NCBI GenBank assembly: GCA_036005065.1
Contig: DASYQW010000030.1
Coordinates: 1-40,347, forward strand
Source: Candidatus Methylomirabilota bacterium
GTDB taxonomy: Bacteria; Methylomirabilota; Methylomirabilia; Rokubacteriales; DASRDR01
Direction: 5' to 3'
DNA: 40,347 nt
Every line of letters starts with the position of its first letter. Within the stretch, counting starts at the first letter, position 1. The notes under the pieces were generated by a model. That model saw nothing but the letters and a program-made list of their open reading frames with translations. It was not told the DNA's origin and ran no database searches. The position numbers and the translations under genes were made by a program. This document shows, one piece after another, positions 1-7,511 of this stretch.

Positions 1-4
1 TGAC

Positions 5-1075
5 CTAGCGCGGCGGAGTCGGTCGGAGTCGGCGAAGCTCCTCGAAGAGCTCACGCTCGCGCGGGGTGAGGGTCTGGGGGAGCACGATCTTGACCCGTAC
101 CAGCTCGTCGCCCTGGCCGCCCCCGCGAAGATGCGGGATACCGTACCCGGGGAGCCGGAAGGTCTTCCCACTGGAGGTTTCGGGCGGGATCTTCATGGTG
201 ACCCGCCCGCGGAGAGTCGGGACCTCGACCTCGGCCCCCAGCGCGGCCTCCCAGACCGCGAGGGGAAGCTCCAGGTGGAGGTCGTCACCTCTCCGCTCGA
301 AGAGCGGGTGCGGCATGACCCGCACCTGGAGATAGAGGTCACCGCGCGGGCCTCCGCCTGCGCCGGCGCCACCTTCCCCGGCGGCGCGGACGCGGGAACC
401 GTCCCGCACGCCCGCCGGGATCTTGACCTCTACCCGGCGGGGGCGCGTCACCTCGCCCGCTCCGCCGCAGGTCGGGCAAGGGCTCCCCGCGTGTTGCCCG
501 GCCCCACCGCACGTCGCACACCGCTCGGGCAACTCGAGCTCGACGGTCCGTCGCGTTCCCTGAGCGGCCTCATCCAGGCTGACCTCGATGGGGGTCTCGA
601 GGTCCTGGCCGCGCCGGCTCGGCGAGCCTCGCCCGAAGGGCCGCCCACCGCCGAGGATATCCTCGAAGTCGATGGTCCCCGCTCCGCCCCCCGGGCGAGC
701 CCGCCCCGCGCCGCGAGCGCCGAGGTCGCCGAAGAACGTGCGGAAGAATTCGGAGAAATCATGGAGGTCCCCGCGCTCGACGTGGACCTGGTAGTTGCCG
801 AACCCACCCGGGGCGCCGCCCGCGCCCGGAAAGCCCTCGGCATAACGCTGCCAGTCGCCCCCGAGGGTGTCGTAGCGCCGGCGCTTCGCGGGGTCCGACA
901 GGACCTCGTAGGCTTCGTTGGCCTCCTTGAAGCGCTCGCCGGCGGCCTTGTTCCCGGGGTTCATGTCGGGATGGTGCTTCCGGGCCAGCCGGCGGTAGGC
1001 CTTCTTGATGGCCTTCTCGTCGGCCGTCCGGTCGACCCCGAGGATCTTGTAGTAGTCCTTGTACGCGACAGCCAT
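5..1075 (-). CDS. DnaJ-type J-domain co-chaperone (DnaJ C-terminal domain, half zinc finger)
   Basis: Hsp40 co-chaperone expected to deliver unfolded clients to DnaK and stimulate its ATPase in the cytosol. The N-terminal 70 residues form a J domain with HPD at 35-37. A Gly/Phe-rich linker follows (about 75-155), then a DnaJ C-terminal substrate-binding region. Classical DnaJ has four CxxCxGxG motifs. Only two are visible here (Cys188/191 and Cys202/205), so this is a one-zinc 'half finger' between DnaJ and zinc-free CbpA. At 356 aa the length is normal. The ATG start at 1073-1075 is set by the J-domain N-terminus; a modest AGGGA lies about 12 bases upstream. It is the third gene after ftsH and htrA on the same strand but is separated from htrA by 350 bases of repeats, so it probably has its own promoter. 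The TAG stop is at 5-7. Confidence 0.9.
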   Translation of the reverse strand: MAVAYKDYYKILGVDRTADEKAIKKAYRRLARKHHPDMNPGNKAAGERFKEANEAYEVLSDPAKRRRYDTLGGDWQRYAEGFPGAGGAPGGFGNYQVHVERGDLHDFSEFFRTFFGDLGARGAGRARPGGGAGTIDFEDILGGGRPFGRGSPSRRGQDLETPIEVSLDEAAQGTRRTVELELPERCATCGGAGQHAGSPCPTCGGAGEVTRPRRVEVKIPAGVRDGSRVRAAGEGGAGAGGGPRGDLYLQVRVMPHPLFERRGDDLHLELPLAVWEAALGAEVEVPTLRGRVTMKIPPETSSGKTFRLPGYGIPHLRGGGQGDELVRVKIVLPQTLTPRERELFEELRRLRPTPPR

Positions 1076-1097
1076 CTCAGTCAGTCCCTACGCCATT

Positions 1098-1213
1098 TCG
1101 GGGGGTCTCGGAAGACCCCCCGATAATCGGTTGCGGCCGCACAGCCGCCGCTCGGAGCGCTGCCCGACGCGCCGCACGCTCGGAGCGAGCTCCCGGTTAC
1201 TCCGACAGCCTCC
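1098..1213 (+). repeat. Intergenic modular repeat, copy 1a (head at dnaJ start)
   Basis: Full-length copy reading on the plus strand. The head is a perfect 11-bp hairpin (1098-1108 with 1113-1123, loop CGGA). The arm is 1133-1151 (GCGGC paired with GCCGC), followed by CTCGGAGCG. The tail TTACTCCGACAGCCTCC ends at 1213. Bases 1127-1170 match 43 of 44 bases of the reverse complement of 5561-5604, which fixes it as one family. The head lies 22 bases from the dnaJ start codon, so the dnaJ mRNA would carry the element in antisense orientation in its leader. Confidence 0.8.
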
Positions 1214-1238
1214 TGGGCGGTTTCCGGCTCCTCCTTGG

Positions 1239-1247
1239 ATTGTAGCA
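1239..1247 (-). promoter_or_regulatory. Candidate extended -10 promoter for the dnaJ-like gene
   Basis: On the minus strand the sequence reads TTTGCTACAATCC, that is TG-N-TACAAT, an extended -10 element. No convincing -35 lies 17-18 bases upstream. It sits in the non-repeat middle of the 1076-1425 gap. A transcript from it would begin near 1232 and run through repeat copy 1a before reaching the start codon at 1075, giving a leader of roughly 155 bases with two strong hairpins. Confidence 0.4.
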
Positions 1248-1335
1248 AACCCGACAGGGGGGCCGGTCCGGACTGGGGCGGCCCGCTGGGCGCCGTCGGA
1301 ACGACCAGGCGCAACGGACCGCGCAACCGCCAAGG

Positions 1336-1420
1336 ATTGGTGGTCCGCTCCGAGCGGCGGCTGTGCCGCCGCAATTGTCCTGGGGGAGGTCTCGGAGGAG
1401 GCCGTCGAGGCCCCCTCCGA
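1336..1420 (-). repeat. Intergenic modular repeat, copy 1b (head at htrA stop)
   Basis: Copy reading on the minus strand, immediately after htrA. The head hairpin is 1394-1403 with 1409-1418 (one mismatch; loop TCGAC in the htrA sense). The arm hairpin is a perfect 8-bp stem, 1354-1361 with 1365-1372, loop TGT on the plus strand. Next comes CTCGGAGCGGACCACCAAT, which matches the block after the arm in copies 2a and 6. No good tail is seen. The head probably terminates or protects the ftsH-htrA transcript, but there is no T-run. Confidence 0.75.
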
Positions 1421-1425
1421 CTGCC

Positions 1426-2892
1426 TTACCCGCGGCCCACGGTGAAGGCGACGAAGAGCGCGGAAGACCCGCGCTGGAGCAGGAGTGTCACCCGCTCGCC
1501 CTCCTTGAGCCCGCGCGCGAGGCGCTCGAACTCGGCGACGTTCCTGATTTTCTGCCGATTGAGCTCCCGGATGACGTCACCCGGCTGGATCCCGCCGGTG
1601 TCGGCCGGGCTGCCCGACTCGACCGACGCCACCACGACGCCCTCGGCAGCCCGAAGACCGAGCTGGCGCGCCAGGTCCGGCGTGAGCGGCTTCACCTCGA
1701 GCCCGAGCAGGCTCCTGGCCTTGGAGGACCGTCCAGCGATTTCGGCCTCGTCCGGGGCCTCGCCGATCTTCACCTCTACCGTGCGCTCGCCGCGCTCGCG
1801 CAGCAGCTTGACCTTCGCGCTACTGCCGGGCCCGGCGAGGCCGACCGCGCGCTGGAGGTCGCTCGGCGCCGACACGCGCTTGCCGTTGAACTCCACGATG
1901 ATGTCGCCCGACTTGAGGCCGGCCTTCTCGGCCGGACTCCCCTCCACGACGTCGGCGACCAGGACGCCGCTCTCCTCCTTGGCGCCGAAGCTCTTCGAGA
2001 GCTCCGCGGTCAGCGGCTGCACGCTGACCCCGAGCCAGCCCCGGGTCACTTTGCCGCGGGTGGTGAGCTCCCCGTAGATCTTCTTGGCCAGGTTGATCGG
2101 GATGGCGAAGCCGATGCCCAGCGAGCCGCCGGTGCGGCTCACGATGGCCGTGTTGATCCCGATGACCTCGCCCGCCATGTCGACGAGCGGGCCGCCCGAG
2201 TTGCCCGGGTTGATCGCGGCGTCGGTCTGGAGGAAATCATCGAAGGGTCCCTGGCCGAGGACGCGGCCCTTGGCGCTGATGATGCCCGCGGTGACCGTCT
2301 GGGTGAACCCGAACGGGCTGCCGATGGCGAGCACCCAGTCCCCGACCTGTGCCACGTCGGAATCCCCCAGCCGCGCCGCCGGGTAGTTCGCGCCACCCGC
2401 GATCCGGAGCACGGCGAGGTCGGACTTGGCATCGGCGCCGAGGACCTTGGCCTTGTGCTTTTTCCCGTCGGCGGTGACGACCTCGATCTCCGAGGCTCCC
2501 TCGACGACGTGGGCGTTCGTGAGCGCGATCCCCGACGGGTCCACGACGACGCCCGAGCCGAGGCTCTTCTGCGTGTACTCGCGGGGCCCCCCGAAGAAGC
2601 GACGGAAGAACTCCTCCCCGAAGAACTCCTCCATCGGGCTCCGCGGCCCGGCGAAGGGGTTCTTCAGGACGGTCACGGTGTTGATGTTGATGACGGCCGG
2701 CCCGACCGTGGCCGCCACCTGCCGGAACGTGTTCGAGCTCTCCGGCGCCGCGACCCGGACGATCGGGGCCGCCACCAATGCCGACCGCGGAGCCTGGGCG
2801 AAGCTCGTCACGCCGTAGGCGCCCAGCCCGGCCCCGATCGACACCGCCACCACCACCAGCGCGCACAGCGTGCGCCGCCTGAGCTGCATCAT
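1426..2892 (-). CDS. htrA: HtrA/DegP-family periplasmic serine protease with two PDZ domains
   Basis: Envelope quality-control protease that degrades misfolded exported proteins. Residues 1-33 look like an uncleaved anchor or signal peptide (MMQLRRR, then a hydrophobic stretch ending near AQA). The trypsin-like domain carries the full triad His128 (TNAHVV), Asp158 (SDLAVL) and Ser232 (GNSGGPL). Two PDZ domains follow at about 275-365 and 390-485. At 488 aa it is typical of the DegP/MucD group. The start is one of two adjacent ATGs (2890-2892 or 2887-2889) with GAGG just upstream. It begins 22 bases after the ftsH stop, so the two are very likely co-transcribed, joining inner-membrane and periplasmic proteolysis. 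The TAA stop is followed within 7 bases by repeat copy 1b. Confidence 0.95.
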   Translation of the reverse strand: MMQLRRRTLCALVVVAVSIGAGLGAYGVTSFAQAPRSALVAAPIVRVAAPESSNTFRQVAATVGPAVININTVTVLKNPFAGPRSPMEEFFGEEFFRRFFGGPREYTQKSLGSGVVVDPSGIALTNAHVVEGASEIEVVTADGKKHKAKVLGADAKSDLAVLRIAGGANYPAARLGDSDVAQVGDWVLAIGSPFGFTQTVTAGIISAKGRVLGQGPFDDFLQTDAAINPGNSGGPLVDMAGEVIGINTAIVSRTGGSLGIGFAIPINLAKKIYGELTTRGKVTRGWLGVSVQPLTAELSKSFGAKEESGVLVADVVEGSPAEKAGLKSGDIIVEFNGKRVSAPSDLQRAVGLAGPGSSAKVKLLRERGERTVEVKIGEAPDEAEIAGRSSKARSLLGLEVKPLTPDLARQLGLRAAEGVVVASVESGSPADTGGIQPGDVIRELNRQKIRNVAEFERLARGLKEGERVTLLLQRGSSALFVAFTVGRG

Positions 2893-2914
2893 GCCTCGTT
2901 CCTCCGCATCCCGG

Positions 2915-4828
2915 TCACGCGCCGACTCCGGTCGCCCCTCCCGTCAGGACGGCCCGCAGCTCCTCCCCCTCCAGGGTCTCGCGCTGCTTGAGCGCCGCCG
3001 CCCCCTGGAGGAGAGTGTCTTTCTTCGATGCCAGGAGCGCTCGCACGCGGTCGTACGTGCGCTCGACGATTTGCCGGACCTCCTCGTCGATGGCTCGCGC
3101 GGTCTCCTCGCTGTAGTCCCGCTCGCCGCCGCCGGCCCATGGCGGTAACCCGTTTCGGCGCAGGAAGGCCGGACTCCCGCCGTCACTGAAGGCGAGCGGG
3201 CCCAGCCGCTCCGACATGCCGTACTTCATGACCATGAGCCGGGCCAGCTCGGTGGCGCGCTCGAGGTCGTTGTGGGCCCCTGTCGAGAGCTCGCCGTACA
3301 CCATCTCCTCGGCCACATGGCCGCCCAGCAGGACGGCGATGCGGTCCTCGAGCTCGGAGCGCCGGAGGATGTAGCGGTCTTCGGTCGGGAGCTGGTAGGT
3401 CATGCCGAGCGCCGCCACCCCACGCGGAATGATCGTCACCTTGTGGACGGGATCCGCGTGGGGAACCGAGAAGGCGACCAGGGCATGACCCATCTCGTGG
3501 TGCGCCACGATGTCGCGCTCCGTCTCGGAGAGGACCCGGCTCTTCCGCTCGAGCCCCGCCACGACGCGGTCGATCGCCTCCTCGAGATCCGCCATCTCGA
3601 CGGCATCCTTGCCCTTGCGGGCCGCCAGCAAGGCCGCCTCGTTGACGATGTTGGCGAGGTCGGCCCCCGCGAACCCCGGGGTCCGGGCGGCGATCACGCG
3701 GAGGTCCACGCCCGGCGCCAGGCGGACGCTCCGAGCGTGCACGCGCAGGATCGCCTCCCGCCCCCGCACGTCGGGCTTGTCCACCACCACCTGGCGGTCG
3801 AACCGCCCCGGCCGGAGCAAGGCCGGGTCCAGCACCTCCGGCCGGTTGGTGGCCGCCATGATGATGACCCCCTTGGAGGCATCGAACCCGTCCATCTCGA
3901 CCAGGAGCTGGTTGAGGGTCTGCTCGCGCTCGTCGTGGCCTCCGACCATGCCGGCCACGCCCCCCCGCGTCTTCCCGATCGCGTCCAGCTCGTCGATAAA
4001 GACGATGCAGGGGGCCTTCTCCTTCGCCTGCTCGAAGAGGTCGCGGACGCGGGCGGCTCCGACGCCGACGAACATCTCCACGAACTCCGAGGCCGACAGG
4101 AAGAAGAACGGCACGTCGGCTTCGCCCGCCACGGCCCGGGCCAGCAGTGTCTTGCCGCTGCCCGGCGGCCCGATCAGGAGCACGCCCTTCGGGATCCGGC
4201 CGCCGAGCCGCTGGTACTTCTTGGGGTTCTTGAGGAAGTCGACGACCTCCTCGAGCTCGGCCCGCGCCTCGTCGACGCCGGCCACGTCGGCGAAGGTGAC
4301 CCGAAGCTCCTTGCGGTCGTAGATCTTGACCTTGGAACGCCCGAACGTCAGGGCCTGGGTCGGGCCGCCGCCCAGGCGGCGGATGACGAACAGCCAGATC
4401 GCCACCATGACGCCGATGGGAAGGAGCCACCCGAAGACGAGGTCCCGGACCAGGGTGGATTCGATGCGGCCGGCGAACTCGACCCGGTGGGCCTGGAGCT
4501 CCGCGAGCAGGGCCGTGTCCTCGGCCGCCGGGATCCGGATGGTGTAGAAGAGGAGCCGCGCGTCGGATCCGGTGAGACGCTCGAGCCAGTCCGGCCGGCC
4601 CGTGGGCGCCTCCGGCACGGCGTCCTTCTTCAGGACGCCGCGGATCTCCTTCTCCCCGAAGGAGACCCGGGCGACCTTGTCCTCCCGCACCAGCTCGAGG
4701 AGCCGGCTCATGGGAAGCTCCTGGATCCGGGGGGCCAGGAGCCAGCTCTGGAGCACGATGAGCACGACGATGCCCAGCGCGACGTAGATGGCTGAGAACT
4801 GGGCCTGCTGGCGGGCGCGCCGCTTCAT
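2915..4828 (-). CDS. ftsH: ATP-dependent zinc metalloprotease FtsH
   Basis: Membrane-anchored AAA+ protease for unstable cytosolic and membrane proteins. There is a TM helix at about 12-32, a periplasmic domain, and a second TM at about 130-150. The AAA module has Walker A GPPGSGKT (220-227), Walker B VFIDE (276-280) and the SRH arginines in [19 protein letters not shown]. The zinc site HEMGH is at 444-448. At 637 aa it has normal family length. The C-terminus is a short acidic-poor tail. The ATG at 4826-4828 lies about 12 bases after the predicted transcription start of a TTGACA-17-TAGCAT promoter, so the leader is very short, with only a weak GGGGA element. It heads a two-gene unit with htrA. 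Confidence 0.97.
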   Translation of the reverse strand: MKRRARQQAQFSAIYVALGIVVLIVLQSWLLAPRIQELPMSRLLELVREDKVARVSFGEKEIRGVLKKDAVPEAPTGRPDWLERLTGSDARLLFYTIRIPAAEDTALLAELQAHRVEFAGRIESTLVRDLVFGWLLPIGVMVAIWLFVIRRLGGGPTQALTFGRSKVKIYDRKELRVTFADVAGVDEARAELEEVVDFLKNPKKYQRLGGRIPKGVLLIGPPGSGKTLLARAVAGEADVPFFFLSASEFVEMFVGVGAARVRDLFEQAKEKAPCIVFIDELDAIGKTRGGVAGMVGGHDEREQTLNQLLVEMDGFDASKGVIIMAATNRPEVLDPALLRPGRFDRQVVVDKPDVRGREAILRVHARSVRLAPGVDLRVIAARTPGFAGADLANIVNEAALLAARKGKDAVEMADLEEAIDRVVAGLERKSRVLSETERDIVAHHEMGHALVAFSVPHADPVHKVTIIPRGVAALGMTYQLPTEDRYILRRSELEDRIAVLLGGHVAEEMVYGELSTGAHNDLERATELARLMVMKYGMSERLGPLAFSDGGSPAFLRRNGLPPWAGGGERDYSEETARAIDEEVRQIVERTYDRVRALLASKKDTLLQGAAALKQRETLEGEELRAVLTGGATGVGA

Positions 4829-4846
4829 CGGGCAATCCCCGGAAAA

Positions 4847-4875
4847 ATGCTAGCCGAAGGGCTCGGGACTGTCAA
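4847..4875 (-). promoter_or_regulatory. Sigma70-type promoter of ftsH-htrA
   Basis: On the minus strand: -35 TTGACA (plus coordinates 4870-4875), a 17-base spacer, and -10 TAGCAT (4847-4852). The predicted start is near 4840, leaving a leader of about 12 bases. It looks like a housekeeping promoter; no heat-shock sigma32-like or CIRCE-like element was seen. Confidence 0.75.
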
Positions 4876-4904
4876 ACTTCGGCGGATTTCTCCGGGGTTG
4901 CGCG

Positions 4905-4933
4905 TTGACAGCCGGGAGGCGACGGCGTATGGT
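4905..4933 (+). promoter_or_regulatory. Sigma70-type promoter of the small secreted protein gene
   Basis: Perfect -35 TTGACA (4905-4910), 17-base spacer, and -10 TATGGT (4928-4933) on the plus strand. Its -35 is only 29 bases from the divergent ftsH -35. Transcription would start near 4940, which places an in-frame GTG (4941) almost exactly at +1 and an ATG (4947) at about +7. Confidence 0.6.
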
Positions 4934-5336
4934 GAGAGCCGTGAGCATGGCCATCCGAATCCTCTTCGCCGGCGCCGGGTTGCTCGGGACCCTGTTCCTC
5001 GGCGGAGGCGCCCGGGCCGAAGAGTCTGCGCTCCCCGCCAGCCCGGGTCTGGACCTGTCCATGCGGGCCCGCGCCCTGGGCGTCGTGCCGGAGCCCTACT
5101 CGGCGGCGACCCTCGGTCTGGAGCCGATGCAGGCGCCCACCGGGGCCGGCATCACGCGCACGCCGCGCCTCGCGTCCAGCCGCGGGTCCGGCGTATACAT
5201 CAGCGTGATCGTGTGCGATGCCGACGGCGTGGATCGCGTCTACACGGTCCGCCTCGACGACGCCGGGACGCTGCCCGAGGGCACGCTCCGCGGCACCGCC
5301 GGGCCGGGCCACCTCTTCGTCCCCGGCCGCCCGTAG
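4929..5336 (+). CDS. Small secreted protein of unknown function
   Basis: About 135 aa. An N-terminal signal peptide (a basic start, the hydrophobic core ILFAGAGLLGTLFLGGG, then ARA and a cleavage site before EES) indicates export. The mature part is short and has no recognised domain. It contains a hydrophobic beta-like segment GVYISVIVCDADGVDRVYTV near the middle and ends GHLFVPGRP. The start is uncertain. ATG 4929 has GGGAGG nine bases upstream, but that lies inside the spacer of a strong promoter and ATG 4929 overlaps its -10. If that promoter is used, translation must start at GTG 4941 (leaderless) or ATG 4947. It diverges from ftsH. The TAG stop is followed within 6 bases by repeat copy 2a. 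Confidence 0.65.
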   Translation: MVRAVSMAIRILFAGAGLLGTLFLGGGARAEESALPASPGLDLSMRARALGVVPEPYSAATLGLEPMQAPTGAGITRTPRLASSRGSGVYISVIVCDADGVDRVYTVRLDDAGTLPEGTLRGTAGPGHLFVPGRP

Positions 5337-5342
5337 ACAATC

Positions 5343-5476
5343 GGGGCCTCGACGGCCCCCTCCCAGACCTCCCCCCTGGAGATGAAAATTGCGCGGCCGA
5401 AGCCCGCGCTCGGAGTGGAACACCAACCGTCGGCGGCTCGGTGAGCCGTGGCGCGCGGTCACTCCGACAGCCTCCG
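5343..5476 (+). repeat. Intergenic modular repeat, copy 2a (head at secreted-protein stop)
   Basis: Plus-strand copy. The head hairpin GGGGCC (5343-5348), loop TCGAC, GGCCCC (5354-5359) is followed by CAGACCTCCCCCC, as in copy 1b. A degenerate arm lies at 5391-5409. Then comes CTCGGAGTGGAACACCAACC, shared with copy 6, and the tail TCACTCCGACAGCCTCC ending at 5475. It faces copy 2b tail to tail. A further TCGAC-loop hairpin lies between the tails at 5486-5507. Confidence 0.75.
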
Positions 5477-5515
5477 AGGATCGTCGGAGGGGCCTCGACG
5501 GCCCTCCGCGGAGCT

Positions 5516-5640
5516 AGGAGCGTTTCGGAGTAACCCGGAGGTTCGCCCAGAGCGGGCCATGCGTCGGGCAGCGCTCCGAGCGGCGGCTGTGCCGCCGCAA
5601 CCGAGGGGGGGCATCGGGGGGGTCTTCCGAGACCCCCCGA
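5516..5640 (-). repeat. Intergenic modular repeat, copy 2b (head at TPM-gene stop)
   Basis: Minus-strand copy. The head hairpin is 5617-5625 with 5630-5638, loop CGGA in the gene sense. A perfect 8-bp arm follows (5580-5587 with 5591-5598), then CTCGGAGCGCTGCCCGACGC. The degenerate tail GTTACTCCGAAACGCTCC lies near 5516-5533. The head begins 4 bases after the TAG stop of the upstream gene. Together with copy 2a it fills almost all of the 308-base gap between two convergent genes. Confidence 0.8.
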
Positions 5641-5644
5641 AGAA

Positions 5645-6100
5645 CTACCCCAGGCTCACCTCGTCGCTCAGCTCGTCCCGGTCGTCGGGGGCGCGTGGAA
5701 AGTGGCGTCGTAGCGTCTCGCCCACGTCCCGGACCGCGGAGGTGATCCCGTCGCGGGGGCGCCCCTGCCGGAAGTGGGCGACCATCATCTCTTTGAGCGA
5801 CTCCCAGTATTCGTCGCTCACCCGCGCGTGGACGCCCGCGTCCCCGATCACCGCGAGCTTCCGGTCCTCGACGGCCAGGTAGATCAGGACGCCGCTGCGG
5901 TGCGCCGTGCGGGTCATGCCCAGGCGCTCGAACAGCGCCACGGCCCGGGCCATCGGGTCCCCGGGACAGCGGGCGTCCAGGTGGACCCGGATCTCTCCCG
6001 ACGTGGCGGCCTCGGCTTCCACGATGGCGCGCCGCACCGCCTCGAGGTCGCCGTCGCTCATGAAGCCCCGCACCCAGCCGGGAGGCCGCGCCCTGGCCAT
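5645..6100 (-). CDS. TPM-domain protein, soluble (second of a pair)
   Basis: 151 aa. The segment from about residue 18 onward (LEAVRRAIVEAEAATSGEIR) is typical of TPM (DUF477/TPM_phosphatase) domains, which accompany LemA genes. There is no signal peptide, TM segment or glycine-rich tail, unlike the upstream paralogue, so it is probably cytosolic. The biochemical role of the family is not firmly known. The ATG at 6098-6100 has a strong AGGAGGG about 6 bases upstream; a later Met at residue 14 is a weaker alternative. It starts 11 bases after the upstream TPM gene and is the last gene of the lemA-TPM-TPM set. The TAG stop is followed after 4 bases by repeat copy 2b. Confidence 0.85.
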   Translation of the reverse strand: MARARPPGWVRGFMSDGDLEAVRRAIVEAEAATSGEIRVHLDARCPGDPMARAVALFERLGMTRTAHRSGVLIYLAVEDRKLAVIGDAGVHARVSDEYWESLKEMMVAHFRQGRPRDGITSAVRDVGETLRRHFPRAPDDRDELSDEVSLG

Positions 6101-6111
6101 GCCCGCCCTCC

Positions 6112-6846
6112 TCACCACTCCCCGCTGGCGCCGCCGCCGCCGAAGCTCCCGCCACCCCCGCTGAAGCTGTCCGACGACGACGAGCCCGACCCGGAGGAGT
6201 CCGAGCCACCCCACGACCCCGAGACGGGGGCCCAGCCCGCCCCGCGGCCGGTCCAGCCGCCCCGGGCGGCCCGACGGAACTGGGCCATCGCCATGACCAG
6301 CACCACGCCGAAGACCAGCAGCATGACGGCGGGGATCACGTACCAACCCGCCCTTCCCGAGTCGGGCCGCGAGACCGGTCGCTGGTACGTGCCGGCGAGG
6401 GTGGCGGCGATCGCGTCGAGGCCGCCCTCGATCCCCTCGGCGAACCGGCGCTCTCGGAAGCGTGGCGCCACCACATCCCGGATGATCGAGGAGGCGGTGG
6501 CGTCGGTCAGCGTCGCCTCGAGCCCATAGCCCACCTCGAGGCGCATCTTGCGGTCCTCGAGGAAGACGAGAAAGATGACGCCGTTGTCGAGCCCCTTCTG
6601 GCCGATCCGCCAGGCCTGGGCCAGCCGGATGGAGTAGTCCTCGAGGTTCTCGCCCCCCAGTGACCGGAAGATCGCCACCACGACCTGATTCGAGCTGGTG
6701 CGTTCGCGCTCGGCGAGTTTCCGCTCGAGCCGGTCGCGCTCTGCTGCCGTCAGCGCGCCGGCATAGTCGTTGATGCGCCGCGTCGGCGGCGCCGGAACGG
6801 CGAGCTGGGCGGCGGCGGCCAGGAGGATGGCGATGACCAGCGGCAC
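6112..6846 (-). CDS. TPM-domain membrane protein (YgcG-like) with Gly/Ser-rich tail
   Basis: About 244 aa. An N-terminal signal peptide (PLVIAILLAAAAQLAVP) precedes an exported TPM domain (about 25-150; RINDYAGALTAAERDRLERKL, and RLAQAWRIGQKGLDNGVIF, a family hallmark). One TM helix lies at about 170-190 (WYVIPAVMLLVFGVVLVMAM). The C-terminus is a Ser/Gly-rich low-complexity tail ending GGGGSFGGGGASGEW. This layout is standard for the LemA-associated YgcG/DUF477 group. The start is set at a GTG (6844-6846), the only in-frame start that gives a signal peptide, although no good ribosome site precedes it. It lies 65 bases after lemA and 11 bases before the second TPM gene, so it is surely co-transcribed with both. 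Confidence 0.85.
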   Translation of the reverse strand: MPLVIAILLAAAAQLAVPAPPTRRINDYAGALTAAERDRLERKLAERERTSSNQVVVAIFRSLGGENLEDYSIRLAQAWRIGQKGLDNGVIFLVFLEDRKMRLEVGYGLEATLTDATASSIIRDVVAPRFRERRFAEGIEGGLDAIAATLAGTYQRPVSRPDSGRAGWYVIPAVMLLVFGVVLVMAMAQFRRAARGGWTGRGAGWAPVSGSWGGSDSSGSGSSSSDSFSGGGGSFGGGGASGEW

Positions 6847-6911
6847 CGGTGGGGAAGCGGCGCTAGAGCGCCAGTGTCGCCAAACCTGGACACCCGGCGC
6901 AGGCCACGGCG

Positions 6912-7502
6912 CTAGAACTGCACCTTCGGAGCCGCCTCGCTGCCCGGCGCGGCCTCGAAGAATGCCTTCTCTTTGAACCCCCGGACCGAGGCGACCAGGC
7001 TCGCCGGAAAGACGGCGAGTCGCGTGTTGAAGTCGCGCACCGTCTCGTTGTAGCGGCGCCGCTCCACCGCGATGCGGTTCTCCGTGCCCTCGAGCTGGCT
7101 CTGGAGGGCGAGGAAGTTCTGGTTCGACTTGAGGTCGGGGTAGCGCTCCACGGTGACGAGCAGCCGGCCGAGCGCCCCGCTCAACTGGTTCTGGGCTTCC
7201 TGGAACTTCTGGAGGGCCTGGGGATCGTTGACCATCTCCGGCGTCACCCGGATCTGGCTGGCACTGGCCCGGGCCCGGGTGACTTCCTCGAGGACCGTGC
7301 GCTCCTGGGCGGCGAAGCCCTTGACGGTCTCGACGAGATTGGGGATCAGGTCGGCCCGCCGCTGGTAGACGGTCTGGACCTGCGCCCACTGAGCCTTCAC
7401 GGCCTGATCCCGGGTCACCAGGTCGTTGTTGACGCCGACGGCCCAGCCGCCCACGGCCAGCAGGATCAGCGCGAGGACGCCGAGGGCGACCAGGGCTTTC
7501 AC
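6912..7502 (-). CDS. lemA: LemA family protein
   Basis: 196 aa. One N-terminal membrane helix (ALVALGVLALILLAVGGWAV) is followed by a long helical domain with the family signatures NDLVTRDQAVKAQWAQVQ, YQRRADLIPNLVETVKG and NETVRDFNTRLAVFP. LemA proteins are membrane-anchored helical bundles of unsettled function, usually encoded beside TPM proteins as here. GTG start at 7500-7502, 9 bases after the MFS stop, so it is translationally close to the transporter and xanthine-dehydrogenase-type genes upstream. Whether that link is functional or only transcriptional is unknown. Confidence 0.93.
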   Translation of the reverse strand: MKALVALGVLALILLAVGGWAVGVNNDLVTRDQAVKAQWAQVQTVYQRRADLIPNLVETVKGFAAQERTVLEEVTRARASASQIRVTPEMVNDPQALQKFQEAQNQLSGALGRLLVTVERYPDLKSNQNFLALQSQLEGTENRIAVERRRYNETVRDFNTRLAVFPASLVASVRGFKEKAFFEAAPGSEAAPKVQF

Positions 7503-7511
7503 GAGCCGCGA

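Noticed and set aside
3272-4795. Long plus-strand open frame opposite ftsH
   Set aside because: The minus strand encodes FtsH with all motifs; this is a codon-composition shadow.
4905-4928. TTG start for the small secreted protein
   Set aside because: TTG is part of a perfect TTGACA -35 box, and the added residues are not signal-peptide-like.
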